This document shows positions 15,660 through 26,068 of a stretch of 64,000 nucleotides of DNA, piece after piece. The notes beneath the pieces were generated by a model. That model saw nothing but the letters and a program-made list of their open reading frames with translations. It was not told where the DNA came from and ran no database searches. The position numbers and the translations under genes are program-made. Source of the stretch: Lapillicoccus sp. (GTDB taxonomy: Bacteria; Actinomycetota; Actinomycetes; Actinomycetales; Dermatophilaceae); contig NZ_JANXRJ010000009.1 of NCBI RefSeq assembly GCF_025353065.1, forward strand, positions 1 to 64,000, read 5' to 3'. The stretch's first letter is position 1; every line of letters begins with the position of its first letter.

Positions 15660-17444
15660 ATGTCCGAGCCCATGGCCCCCGAAGGTCAGCCCAACGAGCC
15701 CGCGTCCCAGTCGGAACCGACGCGGGCCGTGTCAGCGGCCGACGCGCAGGAGCTGGCCCGTCTGCGGGACGAGGTGCGCGACCTGCGCGACTCGCTGCGC
15801 GGCAGCCCCACCCGCTCCCGCGAGCTCGAGAACCGCGTGCTCCAGCTGCAGACCTCGCTGTCGACGCTCTCCAACCAGAACGAGCGCCTCGTGCGCACGC
15901 TCAAGGAGGCCCGCGAGCAGATCGTCACCCTCAAGTCCGAGGTGGACCGGCTCGCCCAGCCGCCCAGCGCCTACGGCCTCATCATCGAGTCCTACGACGA
16001 CGCCACCGTCGACATCCTGACCTCGGGTCGCAAGATGAGGGTGGCCGTGAGCCCCAGCGTCGACCCGGCCACGCTGAGCGCCGGCCGCGAGGTCATGCTC
16101 AACGAAGCCCTCAACGTGGTCGCGACCTGCGGCTACGAGCGGGTCGGCGAGGTCGTCATGGTCAAGGAGCTGCTCGACGACGACCGGATCCTCGTGGTGG
16201 CGCACGCCGACGAGGAGCGCGTATGCCGCCGGGCCGAGTCGCTCGAGGGTGAGCCGATCCGGGTCGGTGACGCGCTGCTGCTCGACCCGCGCTCGAGCTT
16301 CGTCTACGAGCGGATCCCCAAGGCCGAGGTCCAGGACCTCGTCCTCGAAGAGGTGCCCGACATCGCCTACGAGGACATCGGCGGCCTGGCCGGCCAGATC
16401 GAGCAGATCCGTGACGCGGTCGAGCTGCCCTACCTCCATCCCGAGCTGTTCAAGGAGCACGAGCTGCGCCCGCCGAAGGGCATCCTGCTCTACGGCCCCC
16501 CTGGCTGCGGCAAGACGCTGATCGCCAAAGCGGTCGCCGCCTCGCTGGCCAAGAAGGTCGCCGAGCGCACCGGCCAGACCACCGAGAAGAGCTACTTCCT
16601 CAACATCAAGGGTCCGGAGCTGCTCAACAAGTACGTCGGTGAGACCGAGCGCCACATCCGGCTGATCTTCCAGCGGGCGCGGGAGAAGGCGTCCGAGGGC
16701 TCGCCCGTCGTCGTCTTCTTCGACGAGATGGACTCGCTCTTCCGCACCCGTGGCTCCGGCGTCTCCAGCGACGTCGAGACCACGATCGTCCCGCAGCTGC
16801 TGTCCGAGATCGACGGCGTCGAACGCCTCGAGAACGTCATCGTCATCGGCGCGTCCAACCGCGAGGACATGATCGACCCGGCCATCCTGCGTCCCGGACG
16901 GCTCGACGTGAAGATCAAGATCGAGCGCCCGGACGCCGAGAGCGCGCGGGACATCTTCTCCAAGTACCTCACCAACACCCTGCCGCTGCACCGCGACGAC
17001 CTCGCCGAGAACGGGGGCAACCGGGTGGCGACCGTCGAGGGGATGATCCAGGCGACGGTCGAGCGGATGTACTCCGAGATCGACGAGAACCGCTTCCTCG
17101 AGGTGACGTATGCCGGCGGCGACAAGGAGATCCTCTACTTCAAGGACTTCAACTCCGGCGCGATGATCCAGAACATCGTCGACCGGGCGAAGAAGATGGC
17201 GATCAAGGACTTCCTCACCATCGGCCAGAAGGGCATCCGCGTCGAGCACCTTCTTGCCTCCTGCGTCGATGAGTTCAAGGAGAACGAGGACCTGCCCAAT
17301 ACGACCAACCCCGACGACTGGGCCCGCATCTCCGGCAAGAAGGGGGAGCGGATCGTCTACATCCGCACCCTCATCAACACCAAGGACGGCACCGAGCCCG
17401 GCCGCTCGATCCACAACGTCGCCAACACGGGCCAGTACCTGTAG
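15660..17444 (+). CDS. arc: Proteasome-associated AAA ATPase ARC/Mpa
   Basis: N-terminal coiled coil, OB region, [32 protein letters not shown]-terminal GQYL. Confidence 0.97.
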   Translation: MSEPMAPEGQPNEPASQSEPTRAVSAADAQELARLRDEVRDLRDSLRGSPTRSRELENRVLQLQTSLSTLSNQNERLVRTLKEAREQIVTLKSEVDRLAQPPSAYGLIIESYDDATVDILTSGRKMRVAVSPSVDPATLSAGREVMLNEALNVVATCGYERVGEVVMVKELLDDDRILVVAHADEERVCRRAESLEGEPIRVGDALLLDPRSSFVYERIPKAEVQDLVLEEVPDIAYEDIGGLAGQIEQIRDAVELPYLHPELFKEHELRPPKGILLYGPPGCGKTLIAKAVAASLAKKVAERTGQTTEKSYFLNIKGPELLNKYVGETERHIRLIFQRAREKASEGSPVVVFFDEMDSLFRTRGSGVSSDVETTIVPQLLSEIDGVERLENVIVIGASNREDMIDPAILRPGRLDVKIKIERPDAESARDIFSKYLTNTLPLHRDDLAENGGNRVATVEGMIQATVERMYSEIDENRFLEVTYAGGDKEILYFKDFNSGAMIQNIVDRAKKMAIKDFLTIGQKGIRVEHLLASCVDEFKENEDLPNTTNPDDWARISGKKGERIVYIRTLINTKDGTEPGRSIHNVANTGQYL

Positions 17445-17465
17445 GCCGCTTCGTCTCGACGACCG

Positions 17466-18245
17466 TCAGAGCAGGGTGTAGCCGCCGTCGATGACGACGG
17501 TTTCGCCGACGACGAATCGAGAGCCGTCGCCGGCGAGGTAGGCGACGAGCTCGCCGAGCTCCTCGGGCTCACCCATCCGTCCGGCCGGCGTGCGGCGGAG
17601 CCACTCGTCGCGCATCTCCGGCAGCCGGGCGGCGACGTCGCGGGTCATCTCGGAGGCGAAGTAGCCCGGAGCGATCGCGTTGACCCGGATGCCGTGGGGG
17701 AGCCACTCGACGGCGAGGCTCTTGGTGAGCATCGAGACGGCCGCCTTGGACGTGTTGTATGCCGCCTGCTGCTGGGGCACGTTGACGATCAGTCCCGACA
17801 TCGAGGCGACGTTGACGATGCTTGCGACCCGCTCCGCCGCGATGGCCCGCCGGGCGAACTCGCGGCAGACGACGAAGGTGCCGGTGAGGTTGACGTCCAT
17901 CAGGGCCCGCCACTCCTGAGTCGTGGTCTCGAGGGCCGGCTTGTCCATGGCCACTCCGGCGGCGTTGACGAGCACCGTTGCCACACCGAGCAGCTCGGCC
18001 GCCGCGTCGAGTGCGGAGGCGACGGACGCGTCGTCCGTCACGTCGATCGCCCGACCCTCCACCCGGCGCCCGGTCTCGGCTTCGAGCGCCGCGGCGGTCG
18101 CGGCCACGTCCTCGAGCCGGTCGAGGAGGACCACGTCGGCGCCGCGTTGGGCCAGGCTGCGTGCCATCGCCAGCCCGAGCCCCCGACCACCACCGGTGAC
18201 GACGGCCACCCGGCCGAGGAACGGAGGCTGCGTCGCGTCGCTCAC
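17466..18245 (-). CDS. SDR family oxidoreductase
   Basis: VAVVTGGGRGLGLAMARSLAQRGADVV, NAAGV, YNTSKAAV, VIDGGYTLL. Confidence 0.92.
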   Translation of the reverse strand: MSDATQPPFLGRVAVVTGGGRGLGLAMARSLAQRGADVVLLDRLEDVAATAAALEAETGRRVEGRAIDVTDDASVASALDAAAELLGVATVLVNAAGVAMDKPALETTTQEWRALMDVNLTGTFVVCREFARRAIAAERVASIVNVASMSGLIVNVPQQQAAYNTSKAAVSMLTKSLAVEWLPHGIRVNAIAPGYFASEMTRDVAARLPEMRDEWLRRTPAGRMGEPEELGELVAYLAGDGSRFVVGETVVIDGGYTLL

Positions 18246-18283
18246 CGGCCGAAGGTAGCACCGCGCCGACGGGTTCGGAGGTC

Positions 18284-18332
18284 TTGACAGCAACCGGGAC
18301 CTCGTCTTTAATCAACTCATCAGTTGATCAAC
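18284..18332 (+). promoter_or_regulatory. Sigma70-type promoter overlapped by dyad operator upstream of ArsR gene
   Basis: TTGACA (18284-18289) - 17 nt - TTTAAT (18307-18312); ATCAACT-catc-AGTTGAT (18311-18328) and GTTGATCAAC (18323-18332). Confidence 0.7.
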
Positions 18333-18345
18333 CGAAAGATTGACC

Positions 18346-18726
18346 ATGCAGGGCATCGGCGAGGTCGGCGAAGACGAGTTGGACCGCGCCTTCCTTGCCC
18401 TGGCCGACCCGGTCAGACGAGCGCTCGTCGCCCGGCTGAGTCGCGGACCCCAGACCGTCAACGACCTCGCTGCGCCCTTCGCGATCACCAAGCAGGCGGT
18501 CTCGCGGCACATCCAGGTGCTGGAGCAGGCCGGTCTCGTGACTCGCACCCGGGACGGTCAGCGCCGGCCGGTGCACCTCGCCGCCAGCCGGCTCGAGGAG
18601 CTGACGTCCTGGATCGACGGCTACCGACTCATCCACGAACACCAGTTCCGTTCTCTCGACGCCGTCCTCGCGGCGCGACCCCCCACACACACCGCCGCCG
18701 CCCCAACCGTCAAGGAGGAACCCTGA
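18346..18726 (+). CDS. ArsR family transcriptional regulator
   Basis: LDRAFLALADPVRRALVARLSRGPQTVNDLAAPFAITKQAVSRHIQVLEQAGLV winged HTH. Confidence 0.92.
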   Translation: MQGIGEVGEDELDRAFLALADPVRRALVARLSRGPQTVNDLAAPFAITKQAVSRHIQVLEQAGLVTRTRDGQRRPVHLAASRLEELTSWIDGYRLIHEHQFRSLDAVLAARPPTHTAAAPTVKEEP

Positions 18727-19208
18727 TGACCAACCAGCTGACCGTCACGGCCCCCGAGGGCCCGCCCCTCACCGAGTTCACGCGTGAGTTCGACGCACCG
18801 GTCGAGGCCGTCTTCGAGGCGTTCCGCGACCCCGCACTGGTCCGACAGTGGCTCGGGCCGCACGGCTACGACATGGACCTCGAGACCTACGACTTCAGGA
18901 CCGGTGGGCGCTACCGCTACCGTCACCGCACTCCCGATGGCGCCGAGTACGCATTCCGCGGCGTCTTCCACACCCTGCGGGACAACGAGTTCGCCGTCCA
19001 GACCTTCGAGTTCGAGGGAGTCCCTGATGTCGTCAGCCTCGACCGGATGACCTTCGTCCGCCTCGACGGCGGACGCACCCGGCTCGAGGGACACTCGATG
19101 TTCCCGTCCGTCGAGGCCCGTGACGTGATGGTGGCGAGCGGCATGGCCGACGGCATGAGCCAGGGCTACGACCGGCTCGACACCGTCGTGTCGTCGGTCA
19201 CGGCCTGA
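18726..19208 (+). CDS. SRPBCC/AHSA1 domain protein
   Basis: FTREFDAPVEAVFEAFRDPALVRQWLGPHGYDM; overlaps arsR stop by 1 nt (TGATG). Confidence 0.9.
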   Translation: MTNQLTVTAPEGPPLTEFTREFDAPVEAVFEAFRDPALVRQWLGPHGYDMDLETYDFRTGGRYRYRHRTPDGAEYAFRGVFHTLRDNEFAVQTFEFEGVPDVVSLDRMTFVRLDGGRTRLEGHSMFPSVEARDVMVASGMADGMSQGYDRLDTVVSSVTA

Positions 19209-19235
19209 TCACCCCAACAGACAGAGGATCTCATC

Positions 19236-19664
19236 ATGGACTGGACTCTCGAAGTCGTCATCCTCCCGGTCAGCGACCTCGACCGGGCGATCGCCTTCTA
19301 CCGCGACCAGCTCGGTTTCCACCTCGACCACGACACCCGCAACGAGCACATGCACGTCATCCAGCTGACCCCTCCCGGGTCGGGCTGCTCGATCGTCCTG
19401 GGTGACCTGCCGTCCCAGAACGAGATGGCTCCCGGGTCGATGCGAGGTCTCCAGCTCGTCGTCGCCGATGCTCGCGCCGGTCGCGCCGAGCTGGTCTCGC
19501 GTGGGGTGGAGTGCAGCGAGGTCACTGCCTTCGACGAGCGCGACGGCGGCACGTTCTTCTGGTTCGCCGACCCCGACGGCAACACCTGGTCCGTCCAGGA
19601 GTTGCGGGCGCGAGCCGACAAGCCGCTCATCCCCCTCGAGCACCGGGGCCGGTCCGACATATGA
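19236..19664 (+). CDS. VOC family protein (glyoxalase/bleomycin resistance fold)
   Basis: VILPVSDLDRAIAFYRDQLGFHLDHD...GGTFFWFADPDGNTWSVQEL. Confidence 0.92.
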   Translation: MDWTLEVVILPVSDLDRAIAFYRDQLGFHLDHDTRNEHMHVIQLTPPGSGCSIVLGDLPSQNEMAPGSMRGLQLVVADARAGRAELVSRGVECSEVTAFDERDGGTFFWFADPDGNTWSVQELRARADKPLIPLEHRGRSDI

Positions 19665-19674
19665 GGGACGGCCC

Positions 19675-20721
19675 TCAGGGGATGCGCGCTGTCCAGGCCG
19701 GATCGGCGTACTTCGCCGTGGCCAGCGACGCCGCCTCCTCGCGGGTCGGCTCGTCGAGGTCGACCCGGGTGAGCCCGTAGCTGCGCTCGAAGTGCCCGAT
19801 CATCGCCTCCACCACGGCGGCCCGTGACAGACCGGTCTGCGACCGGATGGGGTCGACCCGCTTGCCGGCGCTGACGTGACCCTTGTCGGAGAGCTTCTCC
19901 CGGCCGATGCGCAGGATGTCGGTCATCGCCGCGGCGTCCATGTCGTAGGACATCGTCACGTGGTGGAGCACCACTTTGGAGGCCAGCCGCTTCTGGGCCG
20001 CACCGCCGATCTTGCCCGCCGGAGAGGCGATGTCGTTGAGCGGCACGTAGCTCGCGTCGACGCCGAGCTCGCGCAGCGCCCGGATGACCCAGGCGTCGAG
20101 GAAGGCGGAGGACTCGGCGAAGGACATGCCCTCCACGAGCGAGGTGGGCACGTAGAGCGAGTAGGTGATGGTGTTGCCGGGCTCGACGAACATCGCTCCG
20201 CCACCGGAGATCCGCCGGACGACGGTCGTATGGTGCCGGGCCGCGGCCTCGAGGTCGACCTCGTTGGAGAGCGACTGGAAGGACCCGATGATGACGGCGT
20301 TCGAGGCCCACTCCCACACCCGCAGGGTCGGCGGCCGGACGCCCGCTCCCACCTGCCGGGCGATGACCTCGTCGAGAGCCATCTGCATCGCCGGGTGCTG
20401 GGGACCTGTGTCCAGCAGCTCGACGTCGAGATCGCCCCACCCCGTCGAGCGACCGAGAGCCCGCAGCACGGCGAACGCCACCGACCGGGCATCGAAGCCC
20501 ACGAGGGTCGCCTCCCGCGTCGCGGCAGCGACCGCGTGCTCGAGCTGGGCCAACGACGCCGACGCCGGTATGCCGTCGAGAGCCGCGGTGATGTCGTCGA
20601 GCGCCTCGTCGGGCTCGAGGAAGAAGTCCCCGGAGACCACGACCTGCGCGATCCGGTCGTCCCGGACCTCGAGGTCGACGACGACGAGCTTGCCACCGGA
20701 CACCTTGAACTCACCATGCAC
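19675..20721 (-). CDS. Lipoate--protein ligase family protein
   Basis: MALDEVIARQ, RRISGGGAMFVEPGNTITYSLYVP, KIGGAAQKR motifs of LplA-type biotin/lipoate transferases. GTG start assumed at 20721. Confidence 0.85.
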   Translation of the reverse strand: MHGEFKVSGGKLVVVDLEVRDDRIAQVVVSGDFFLEPDEALDDITAALDGIPASASLAQLEHAVAAATREATLVGFDARSVAFAVLRALGRSTGWGDLDVELLDTGPQHPAMQMALDEVIARQVGAGVRPPTLRVWEWASNAVIIGSFQSLSNEVDLEAAARHHTTVVRRISGGGAMFVEPGNTITYSLYVPTSLVEGMSFAESSAFLDAWVIRALRELGVDASYVPLNDIASPAGKIGGAAQKRLASKVVLHHVTMSYDMDAAAMTDILRIGREKLSDKGHVSAGKRVDPIRSQTGLSRAAVVEAMIGHFERSYGLTRVDLDEPTREEAASLATAKYADPAWTARIP

Positions 20722-20845
20722 GGGAGGGGAACACCGTTGGGGCGCAGTCGCTTCCCACCGAGCCGCCCGGCATACGGACGTCACGGCTCCTTTGTGGGCC
20801 GGCCTTCTCTGCCGGGCAGCGCGATCGGCCGGTGAGCTGTCTGCG

Positions 20846-21391
20846 TCAGCCGGCTCGGCTGACCGCTGGGCCGAATCTGCCTGCCAGGTAACGCCATCCG
20901 AGCAGCACCGCGCCGAGGAACAAGGTCGCGACGACGATGAACGAGGCTGCGGTGCCCTGACCCACGACCGCCCGGAGCAGCATCCCCACCACGACCGTGG
21001 CGACCCAGACGACGATGCCCGGGCCGAGGTCGACGGCCCAGCGGTGCGAGCGCCACCAGACCAGGGCCCAGCCGAGGGCGCCGCCCACCAGGAACGGCAT
21101 CGCCGTGCTGACGGCCCCGACCACGGGATTCTGTTCGGCGTGGCTCGCCCGACCGATCGCGGCGAAGATCAGCACCAGGACCGCGTCGATGACTGCGGCC
21201 ACCACCGGCGACCGGAGATCGGGCAGCCACGGACGGGGGGCAGCCGACGGGGTCGTCGCAGGGACGGGCGCTTCGGAGGGGACGTGCTTCTCGGGAGTCG
21301 TCGGCACGTCGGGAGTGTTGGGCACCCCAGGAGTATTCGGCACGTCAGAAGGGGAGCTTGGGCTGGGGCGGGGCATGCGTCGGGTCGACAC
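20846..21391 (-). CDS. DUF3054 domain membrane protein with Pro/Thr repeat N-terminus
   Basis: PVVAAVIDAVLVLIFAAIGRASHAEQNPV...WRSHRWAVDLGPGIVVW; N-terminal PNTPGVPNTPDVPTTPEK repeats; overlaps the prs 3' end. Confidence 0.75.
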   Translation of the reverse strand: MSTRRMPRPSPSSPSDVPNTPGVPNTPDVPTTPEKHVPSEAPVPATTPSAAPRPWLPDLRSPVVAAVIDAVLVLIFAAIGRASHAEQNPVVGAVSTAMPFLVGGALGWALVWWRSHRWAVDLGPGIVVWVATVVVGMLLRAVVGQGTAASFIVVATLFLGAVLLGWRYLAGRFGPAVSRAG

Positions 21392-22328
21392 CCTCGAAGA
21401 GCGACGACACCGACTTTCCCTGGTGGATGCGGGAGATCGCCTCGGCGAAGAGCTCGGCGACGGACCTGATCCGCAGCTCCGGCCAGCCCCGCGGCGGCGG
21501 CACCGTGTCGGTCGTCACGACCTCGTTGATCATCGGGTGGTCGCGCAGCCGTTCGACCGCCTGGCCGGCGAACAGGCCGTGCGTGCAGGCGATCGAGGCT
21601 TCCGTGCACCCGACGTCCTTGAGCCGCTCGAGGAGCTCGATGATCGAGCCGCCCGTGGCGATCTCGTCGTCCAGGACGATCGCCCGCTTGCCGGCCACGT
21701 CACCGACGATGGCGTCGATGACGACCCGGTCGTCGGTCAGGCGCTGCTTGCTGCCGGCGGCCACGGGGAGCCCGAGGAGCCGCGCGAACTGGGTGGCGGT
21801 CTTGGCGTTGCCGAGGTCGGGGGAGACCACGATGGTGTCGGTGAGGTCGGCCCCCCGGTAGTGGTCGGCCAGCACCCCGATGGCGGTGAGGTGGTCGACG
21901 GGGACGGAGAAGAAGCCGTGGACCTGCGGGGCGTGCAGCGCCATCGTCAGCACCCGGTGGGCCCCGGCGGTCGAGAGCATGTCGGCGACGAGGCGTCCGC
22001 CGAGGGAGATCCGGGGTGCGTCCTTCTTGTCCGAGCGCGCGTAGGCGTAGTGCGGCATCACGGCGGTGATCTGGGCCGCGGAGGCGCCCCGCGCTGCGTC
22101 GATCATCAGCAGCAGCTCCATCAGGTGCTCCTGGGTGGGCGGCACGAGCGGCTGGATGATGTAGACGTCGCGCTGGCGGCAGTTCTCCAGCAGCTGGGCC
22201 TGCAGGCAGTCGTTGCTGAAGCGTTTGATGTCGACGGCCGAGCGTGCCACCCCGAGGTGGTCGCAGATGCGGTCGGCGAGGCGGGGGTGTGCTGTTCCGG
22301 AGAAGACGACGACGTCGTTCACGAGCAC
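21345..22328 (-). CDS. prs: Ribose-phosphate pyrophosphokinase
   Basis: VVFSGTAHPRLADRICDHLGV, QPLVPPTQEHLMELLLMIDAAR, VVSPDLGNAK, IVLDDEIATGGSI PRPP motif. Confidence 0.93.
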   Translation of the reverse strand: MLVNDVVVFSGTAHPRLADRICDHLGVARSAVDIKRFSNDCLQAQLLENCRQRDVYIIQPLVPPTQEHLMELLLMIDAARGASAAQITAVMPHYAYARSDKKDAPRISLGGRLVADMLSTAGAHRVLTMALHAPQVHGFFSVPVDHLTAIGVLADHYRGADLTDTIVVSPDLGNAKTATQFARLLGLPVAAGSKQRLTDDRVVIDAIVGDVAGKRAIVLDDEIATGGSIIELLERLKDVGCTEASIACTHGLFAGQAVERLRDHPMINEVVTTDTVPPPRGWPELRIRSVAELFAEAISRIHQGKSVSSLFEGVDPTHAPPQPKLPF

Positions 22329-22408
22329 CCTTCCGGGGGGACGGCGGCGGTGGCCTTCAGACTAACGGTCGGTGAAGCCCGGTGGAACGTCTGCCGCCGA
22401 CCGCTCTG

Positions 22409-23410
22409 TCACATGTGCCCTGACACCGGCGCGAGGTACTGCCGCAGCTCGGTCGCGAGCTCGAGGCGCGCCTGCGGGCCGGTGACGGTGGCCCCGGGGA
22501 AGCTCATGAAGCCGTGGGGGGTGCCGAGGTAGTTCGTCGTGCGGGTGGGCACGCCCGCGGCGCGCAGCCTGGCGGCATACGCCTTCCCCTCGTCGCGCAG
22601 CGGGTCGAGGTCCGCGGTCTGGACGAGCGCCGGCGGAAGGCCGCCGAAGTCGTCCGCGAAGAGCGGCGAGATCAGCGGGTCGTCGAGCGGCAGCCCGCTG
22701 GGCACGGCATACAGCTCGAGGAAGGCGTCGATGGCCCGGCGCGTCAGCACGGGCGCGTCGGCGTGCTCGGCGATCGAGGGGTGGCTGCGCGTCGCGTCCG
22801 TGCCGGGGTAGAGGAGAGCCTGGTGGGAGATGCGCGGGCCACCCTCGGCGCGGACGACCTGGGTGACGATGGCCGCCAGGTTGCCGCCGGCGGAGTCGCC
22901 GCTGACGGCGATCCGTGCGGGGTCGCCGCCGAGCGCCGCGGCGCCGGACTCCACCCACCGGAGTGCGTCGACGCAGTCGTGCGCCGCCTGCGGTGCGACG
23001 TGCTCGGGGGCAAGGCGGTAGTCGATGCTCAGCACGAGGGCGGGGACGGCGTCGGCGATGAAGCCGCAGAGGGGGTCGTAGCCGAGGACCGAGCCGAGGA
23101 CCCAGCCGCCGCCGTGGAAGAAGAGGACCACCGGCAGCGGTCCCGTCGCGGCCCTGGGCCGATAGACCCGCACGCCGACGTCGTGCCCGTCCCGAGCCGG
23201 GAAGCTCGTCGACGAGATCTGTACCCCCTTGGGCACTGCACCGGTGACCCAGGAGAAGGGGGCGCGGGAGGGGACCACCCGGGCCCGGGTCGCCCGGATC
23301 TGCTCGAGCGTCAGGCTAGCGACGTCGAGGGCGCCGGCCCGGTCGTAGGCGGTGGTGAACACCTTGGTGCGCAGGGGCATCGACGGAGACGTCAGCGACA
23401 TGTCACCCAT
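22409..23410 (-). CDS. Alpha/beta hydrolase (hormone-sensitive lipase-like family)
   Basis: FFHGGGWVLGS, SGDSAGGNLAAIV, HGFMSFPG. Confidence 0.92.
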   Translation of the reverse strand: MGDMSLTSPSMPLRTKVFTTAYDRAGALDVASLTLEQIRATRARVVPSRAPFSWVTGAVPKGVQISSTSFPARDGHDVGVRVYRPRAATGPLPVVLFFHGGGWVLGSVLGYDPLCGFIADAVPALVLSIDYRLAPEHVAPQAAHDCVDALRWVESGAAALGGDPARIAVSGDSAGGNLAAIVTQVVRAEGGPRISHQALLYPGTDATRSHPSIAEHADAPVLTRRAIDAFLELYAVPSGLPLDDPLISPLFADDFGGLPPALVQTADLDPLRDEGKAYAARLRAAGVPTRTTNYLGTPHGFMSFPGATVTGPQARLELATELRQYLAPVSGHM

Positions 23411-23453
23411 CCTGCCCCGCGCGGTGTCATCCCGCCGACATATGGTGATGAGC

Positions 23454-24980
23454 ATGACCGTACGCCGCGTGATGGGGATCGAGACCGAGTACGGCATCTC
23501 CGTGCCCGGCGACCCGACCGCCAACCCGATGATCCTGTCGGGCCACGTCGTCAACGCCTATGCCAGCTCCCACGGGGTCCGGTCGGGGCGGGCCAGCTGG
23601 GACTACGCCGACGAGGCACCGCTGCGGGACGCCCGGGGCTTCGAGGTGGGCCGCGGCGCCGCCGACCCCAGCCAGCTCACCGATATCGAGGACCCGACCC
23701 TCGCCAACGTCGTGCTCACCAACGGCGCCCGGCTCTACGTCGACCACGCCCACCCGGAGTACAGCTCTCCCGAGGTCACCACCCCCCGAGGCGCCATCAC
23801 CTGGGACCGGGCGGGCGAGCTGATCATGCTCGAGTCCGTGCGCCGCCTGTCGGGCATCCCCGGCCAGCCCGGGGTCAACCTCTACAAGAACAACACCGAC
23901 GGCAAGGGCGCCTCCTACGGCACCCACGAGAACTACATCATGCGTCGCGAGACCCCCTTCTCCGAGGTGGTGCGCCACCTCGTCCCCTTCTTCGTCGCCC
24001 GGCAGGTGATGGTCGGTGCGGGTCGGGTGGGCATCGGCCAGGACTCGCGCAACCCCGGTTTCCAGGTCAGCCAGCGGGCCGACTTCTTCGAGGTCGAGGT
24101 CGGGCTCGAGACGACCCTGAAGCGGCCGATCATCAACACCCGCGACGAGCCGCACGCCGTCGCCGACCTCTACCGCCGGCTCCATGTGATCATCGGCGAC
24201 GCCAACCAGTGCGACGTCGCCAACCTCCTCAAGCTGGGCACGACCTCCGTCGTGCTCGCGATGATCGAGGACGGGGCGATGCCGCAGGACCTCACCCTCG
24301 TCAAGCCGGTCGCCACGCTGCACGCCATCTCGCACGACCCCACCCTGCGTGCGCAGGTCACCCTCCGCGACGGTCGGCACCTGACGGCGCTCGAGCTGCT
24401 CTGGGCCTACCACGACGCGGCGGCCGCCTACCTCGCGGACCGCGGGCTCGACAGCGGCGACGACCCCGACACCACCGAGGTGATGACCCTCTGGGCCGAT
24501 GTGCTCACGCGGCTCGGCACCGACCCCATGTCGTGCGCCCGCGACCTCGACTGGGTCGCCAAGCTGCAGCTGCTCGAGGGCTACCGTGACCGCGACAACC
24601 TCGGCTGGGACGACCCGCGACTGAGCGCCATCGACATCCAGTGGAGCGACATCCGCCCCGAGAAGGGCCTGTTCCACCGCCTCCTCGAGCGGGGTCGGGT
24701 GACCCAGCTCGTCGACGAGGTCGCCGTGAAGGCCGCGGTCACCGAGCCGCCCGAGGACACCCGGGCGTGGTTCCGGGGGAAGTGCCTCGAGAAGTTCGCG
24801 CCACAGATCGCCGCGGCGTCGTGGGACTCGGTCATCTTCGACGTCCCCGGCCGTCATGCCCTGCAACGGGTTCCGATGCTCGAACCGTTGCGCGGGACCA
24901 AGGCTCACGTCGGCGAGATCATGGACCGGAGCCCGGACGTGACCACGTTGTTGCGTGAGTTGGACGCGGCATCCGGCTAG
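23454..24980 (+). CDS. dop: Depupylase/deamidase Dop
   Basis: MTVRRVMGIETEYGISVPGDPTANPM; VNLYKNNTDGKGASYGTHENYIM; immediately upstream of pup. Confidence 0.96.
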   Translation: MTVRRVMGIETEYGISVPGDPTANPMILSGHVVNAYASSHGVRSGRASWDYADEAPLRDARGFEVGRGAADPSQLTDIEDPTLANVVLTNGARLYVDHAHPEYSSPEVTTPRGAITWDRAGELIMLESVRRLSGIPGQPGVNLYKNNTDGKGASYGTHENYIMRRETPFSEVVRHLVPFFVARQVMVGAGRVGIGQDSRNPGFQVSQRADFFEVEVGLETTLKRPIINTRDEPHAVADLYRRLHVIIGDANQCDVANLLKLGTTSVVLAMIEDGAMPQDLTLVKPVATLHAISHDPTLRAQVTLRDGRHLTALELLWAYHDAAAAYLADRGLDSGDDPDTTEVMTLWADVLTRLGTDPMSCARDLDWVAKLQLLEGYRDRDNLGWDDPRLSAIDIQWSDIRPEKGLFHRLLERGRVTQLVDEVAVKAAVTEPPEDTRAWFRGKCLEKFAPQIAAASWDSVIFDVPGRHALQRVPMLEPLRGTKAHVGEIMDRSPDVTTLLRELDAASG

Positions 24981-25037
24981 GGTCGCCGTATCGGTCTTCG
25001 CCGCGCGTCAGCGGGGCGACCAGAGTGGAGGAAGCCA

Positions 25038-25244
25038 GTGCCCAGCCAGGAGCAGAGCAGGCCGCAACGTCGCGAGGGCGAGCCCGAGGAGACGCCGGAG
25101 CCCACCCCCGTCGCGCCGGAGGCCACCGCCCGCAAGGAGGCGCTCGACGACGACATCGACAGCGTCCTCGATGAGATCGACGGTGTCCTCGAGTCCAACG
25201 CCGAGGAGTTCGTGCGCGGGTTCGTGCAGAAGGGCGGCCAGTGA
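25038..25244 (+). CDS. pup: Prokaryotic ubiquitin-like protein Pup
   Basis: 68-69 aa, acidic, ends [22 protein letters not shown] (GGQ form, needs Dop deamidation). Confidence 0.97.
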   Translation: MPSQEQSRPQRREGEPEETPEPTPVAPEATARKEALDDDIDSVLDEIDGVLESNAEEFVRGFVQKGGQ

Positions 25245-26068
25245 GCGAAGGCCTGTCGTCAGGGCGACTGCCGGCGGGCTTCACCACCCCCGGCTCGTCG
25301 TCGTTCACCGAGTTCATCGGCAGGGTCTCGCCCGATCTGTTGCCGGCCGGCCGGCCGCTCCCGCTCGGGGCCACCGTCGCCGCCCCGCACGGCACGACGA
25401 TCGTCTGCCTGGAGTATGCCGGGGGCGTCGTCATGGCAGGTGACCGCCGGGCGACGATGGGCAACCTCATCGCGAACCGCGACATGGAGAAGGTCTTCGC
25501 GGCCGACGAGTACGCCGTGGTTGGGATCGCCGGCACGGCGGGTCTCGCGATCGAGCTCGTCAAGCTCTACCAGGTCGAGCTCGAGCACTACGAGAAGATC
25601 GAGGGAACCCTGATGTCCGTCGAGGGTAAGGCGAACCGGCTCGCGAGCATGATCCGCGGCAACCTCGCGATGGCCATGCAGGGCCTGTCGGTCGTGCCGT
25701 TGTTCGCCGGCTACGACCTCGACGACCGCGCCGGGAGGATCTATTCCTACGACGTGACCGGCGGCTGCTACCGCGAGCACGACCACCACAGCATCGGTTC
25801 CGGCTCGCTCTTCGCCCGGGGCGCGATGAAGAAGCTCTGGCGCCCCGGTCTCGACGAGGCCGCGACGGCCCGGGTGGCCGTGGAGGCGCTCTACGACGCT
25901 GCCGACGACGACTCGGCCACCGGCGGCCCCGACCTCGGCCGGCGGATCTGGCCGACCCTCGCCGTCGTTGACCGGGAGGGCGTCCGGTTCCTCGATGACG
26001 ACACCCTGGCCGGGGTGGTCGAGCAGGTCGTCGCCGACCGTCAGGGCAACCCGGGAGGTGCCCGATGA
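25241..26068 (+). CDS. prcB: 20S proteasome beta subunit
   Basis: Propeptide, then [32 protein letters not shown] (Thr nucleophile); overlaps pup stop. Confidence 0.96.
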   Translation: MSEGLSSGRLPAGFTTPGSSSFTEFIGRVSPDLLPAGRPLPLGATVAAPHGTTIVCLEYAGGVVMAGDRRATMGNLIANRDMEKVFAADEYAVVGIAGTAGLAIELVKLYQVELEHYEKIEGTLMSVEGKANRLASMIRGNLAMAMQGLSVVPLFAGYDLDDRAGRIYSYDVTGGCYREHDHHSIGSGSLFARGAMKKLWRPGLDEAATARVAVEALYDAADDDSATGGPDLGRRIWPTLAVVDREGVRFLDDDTLAGVVEQVVADRQGNPGGAR

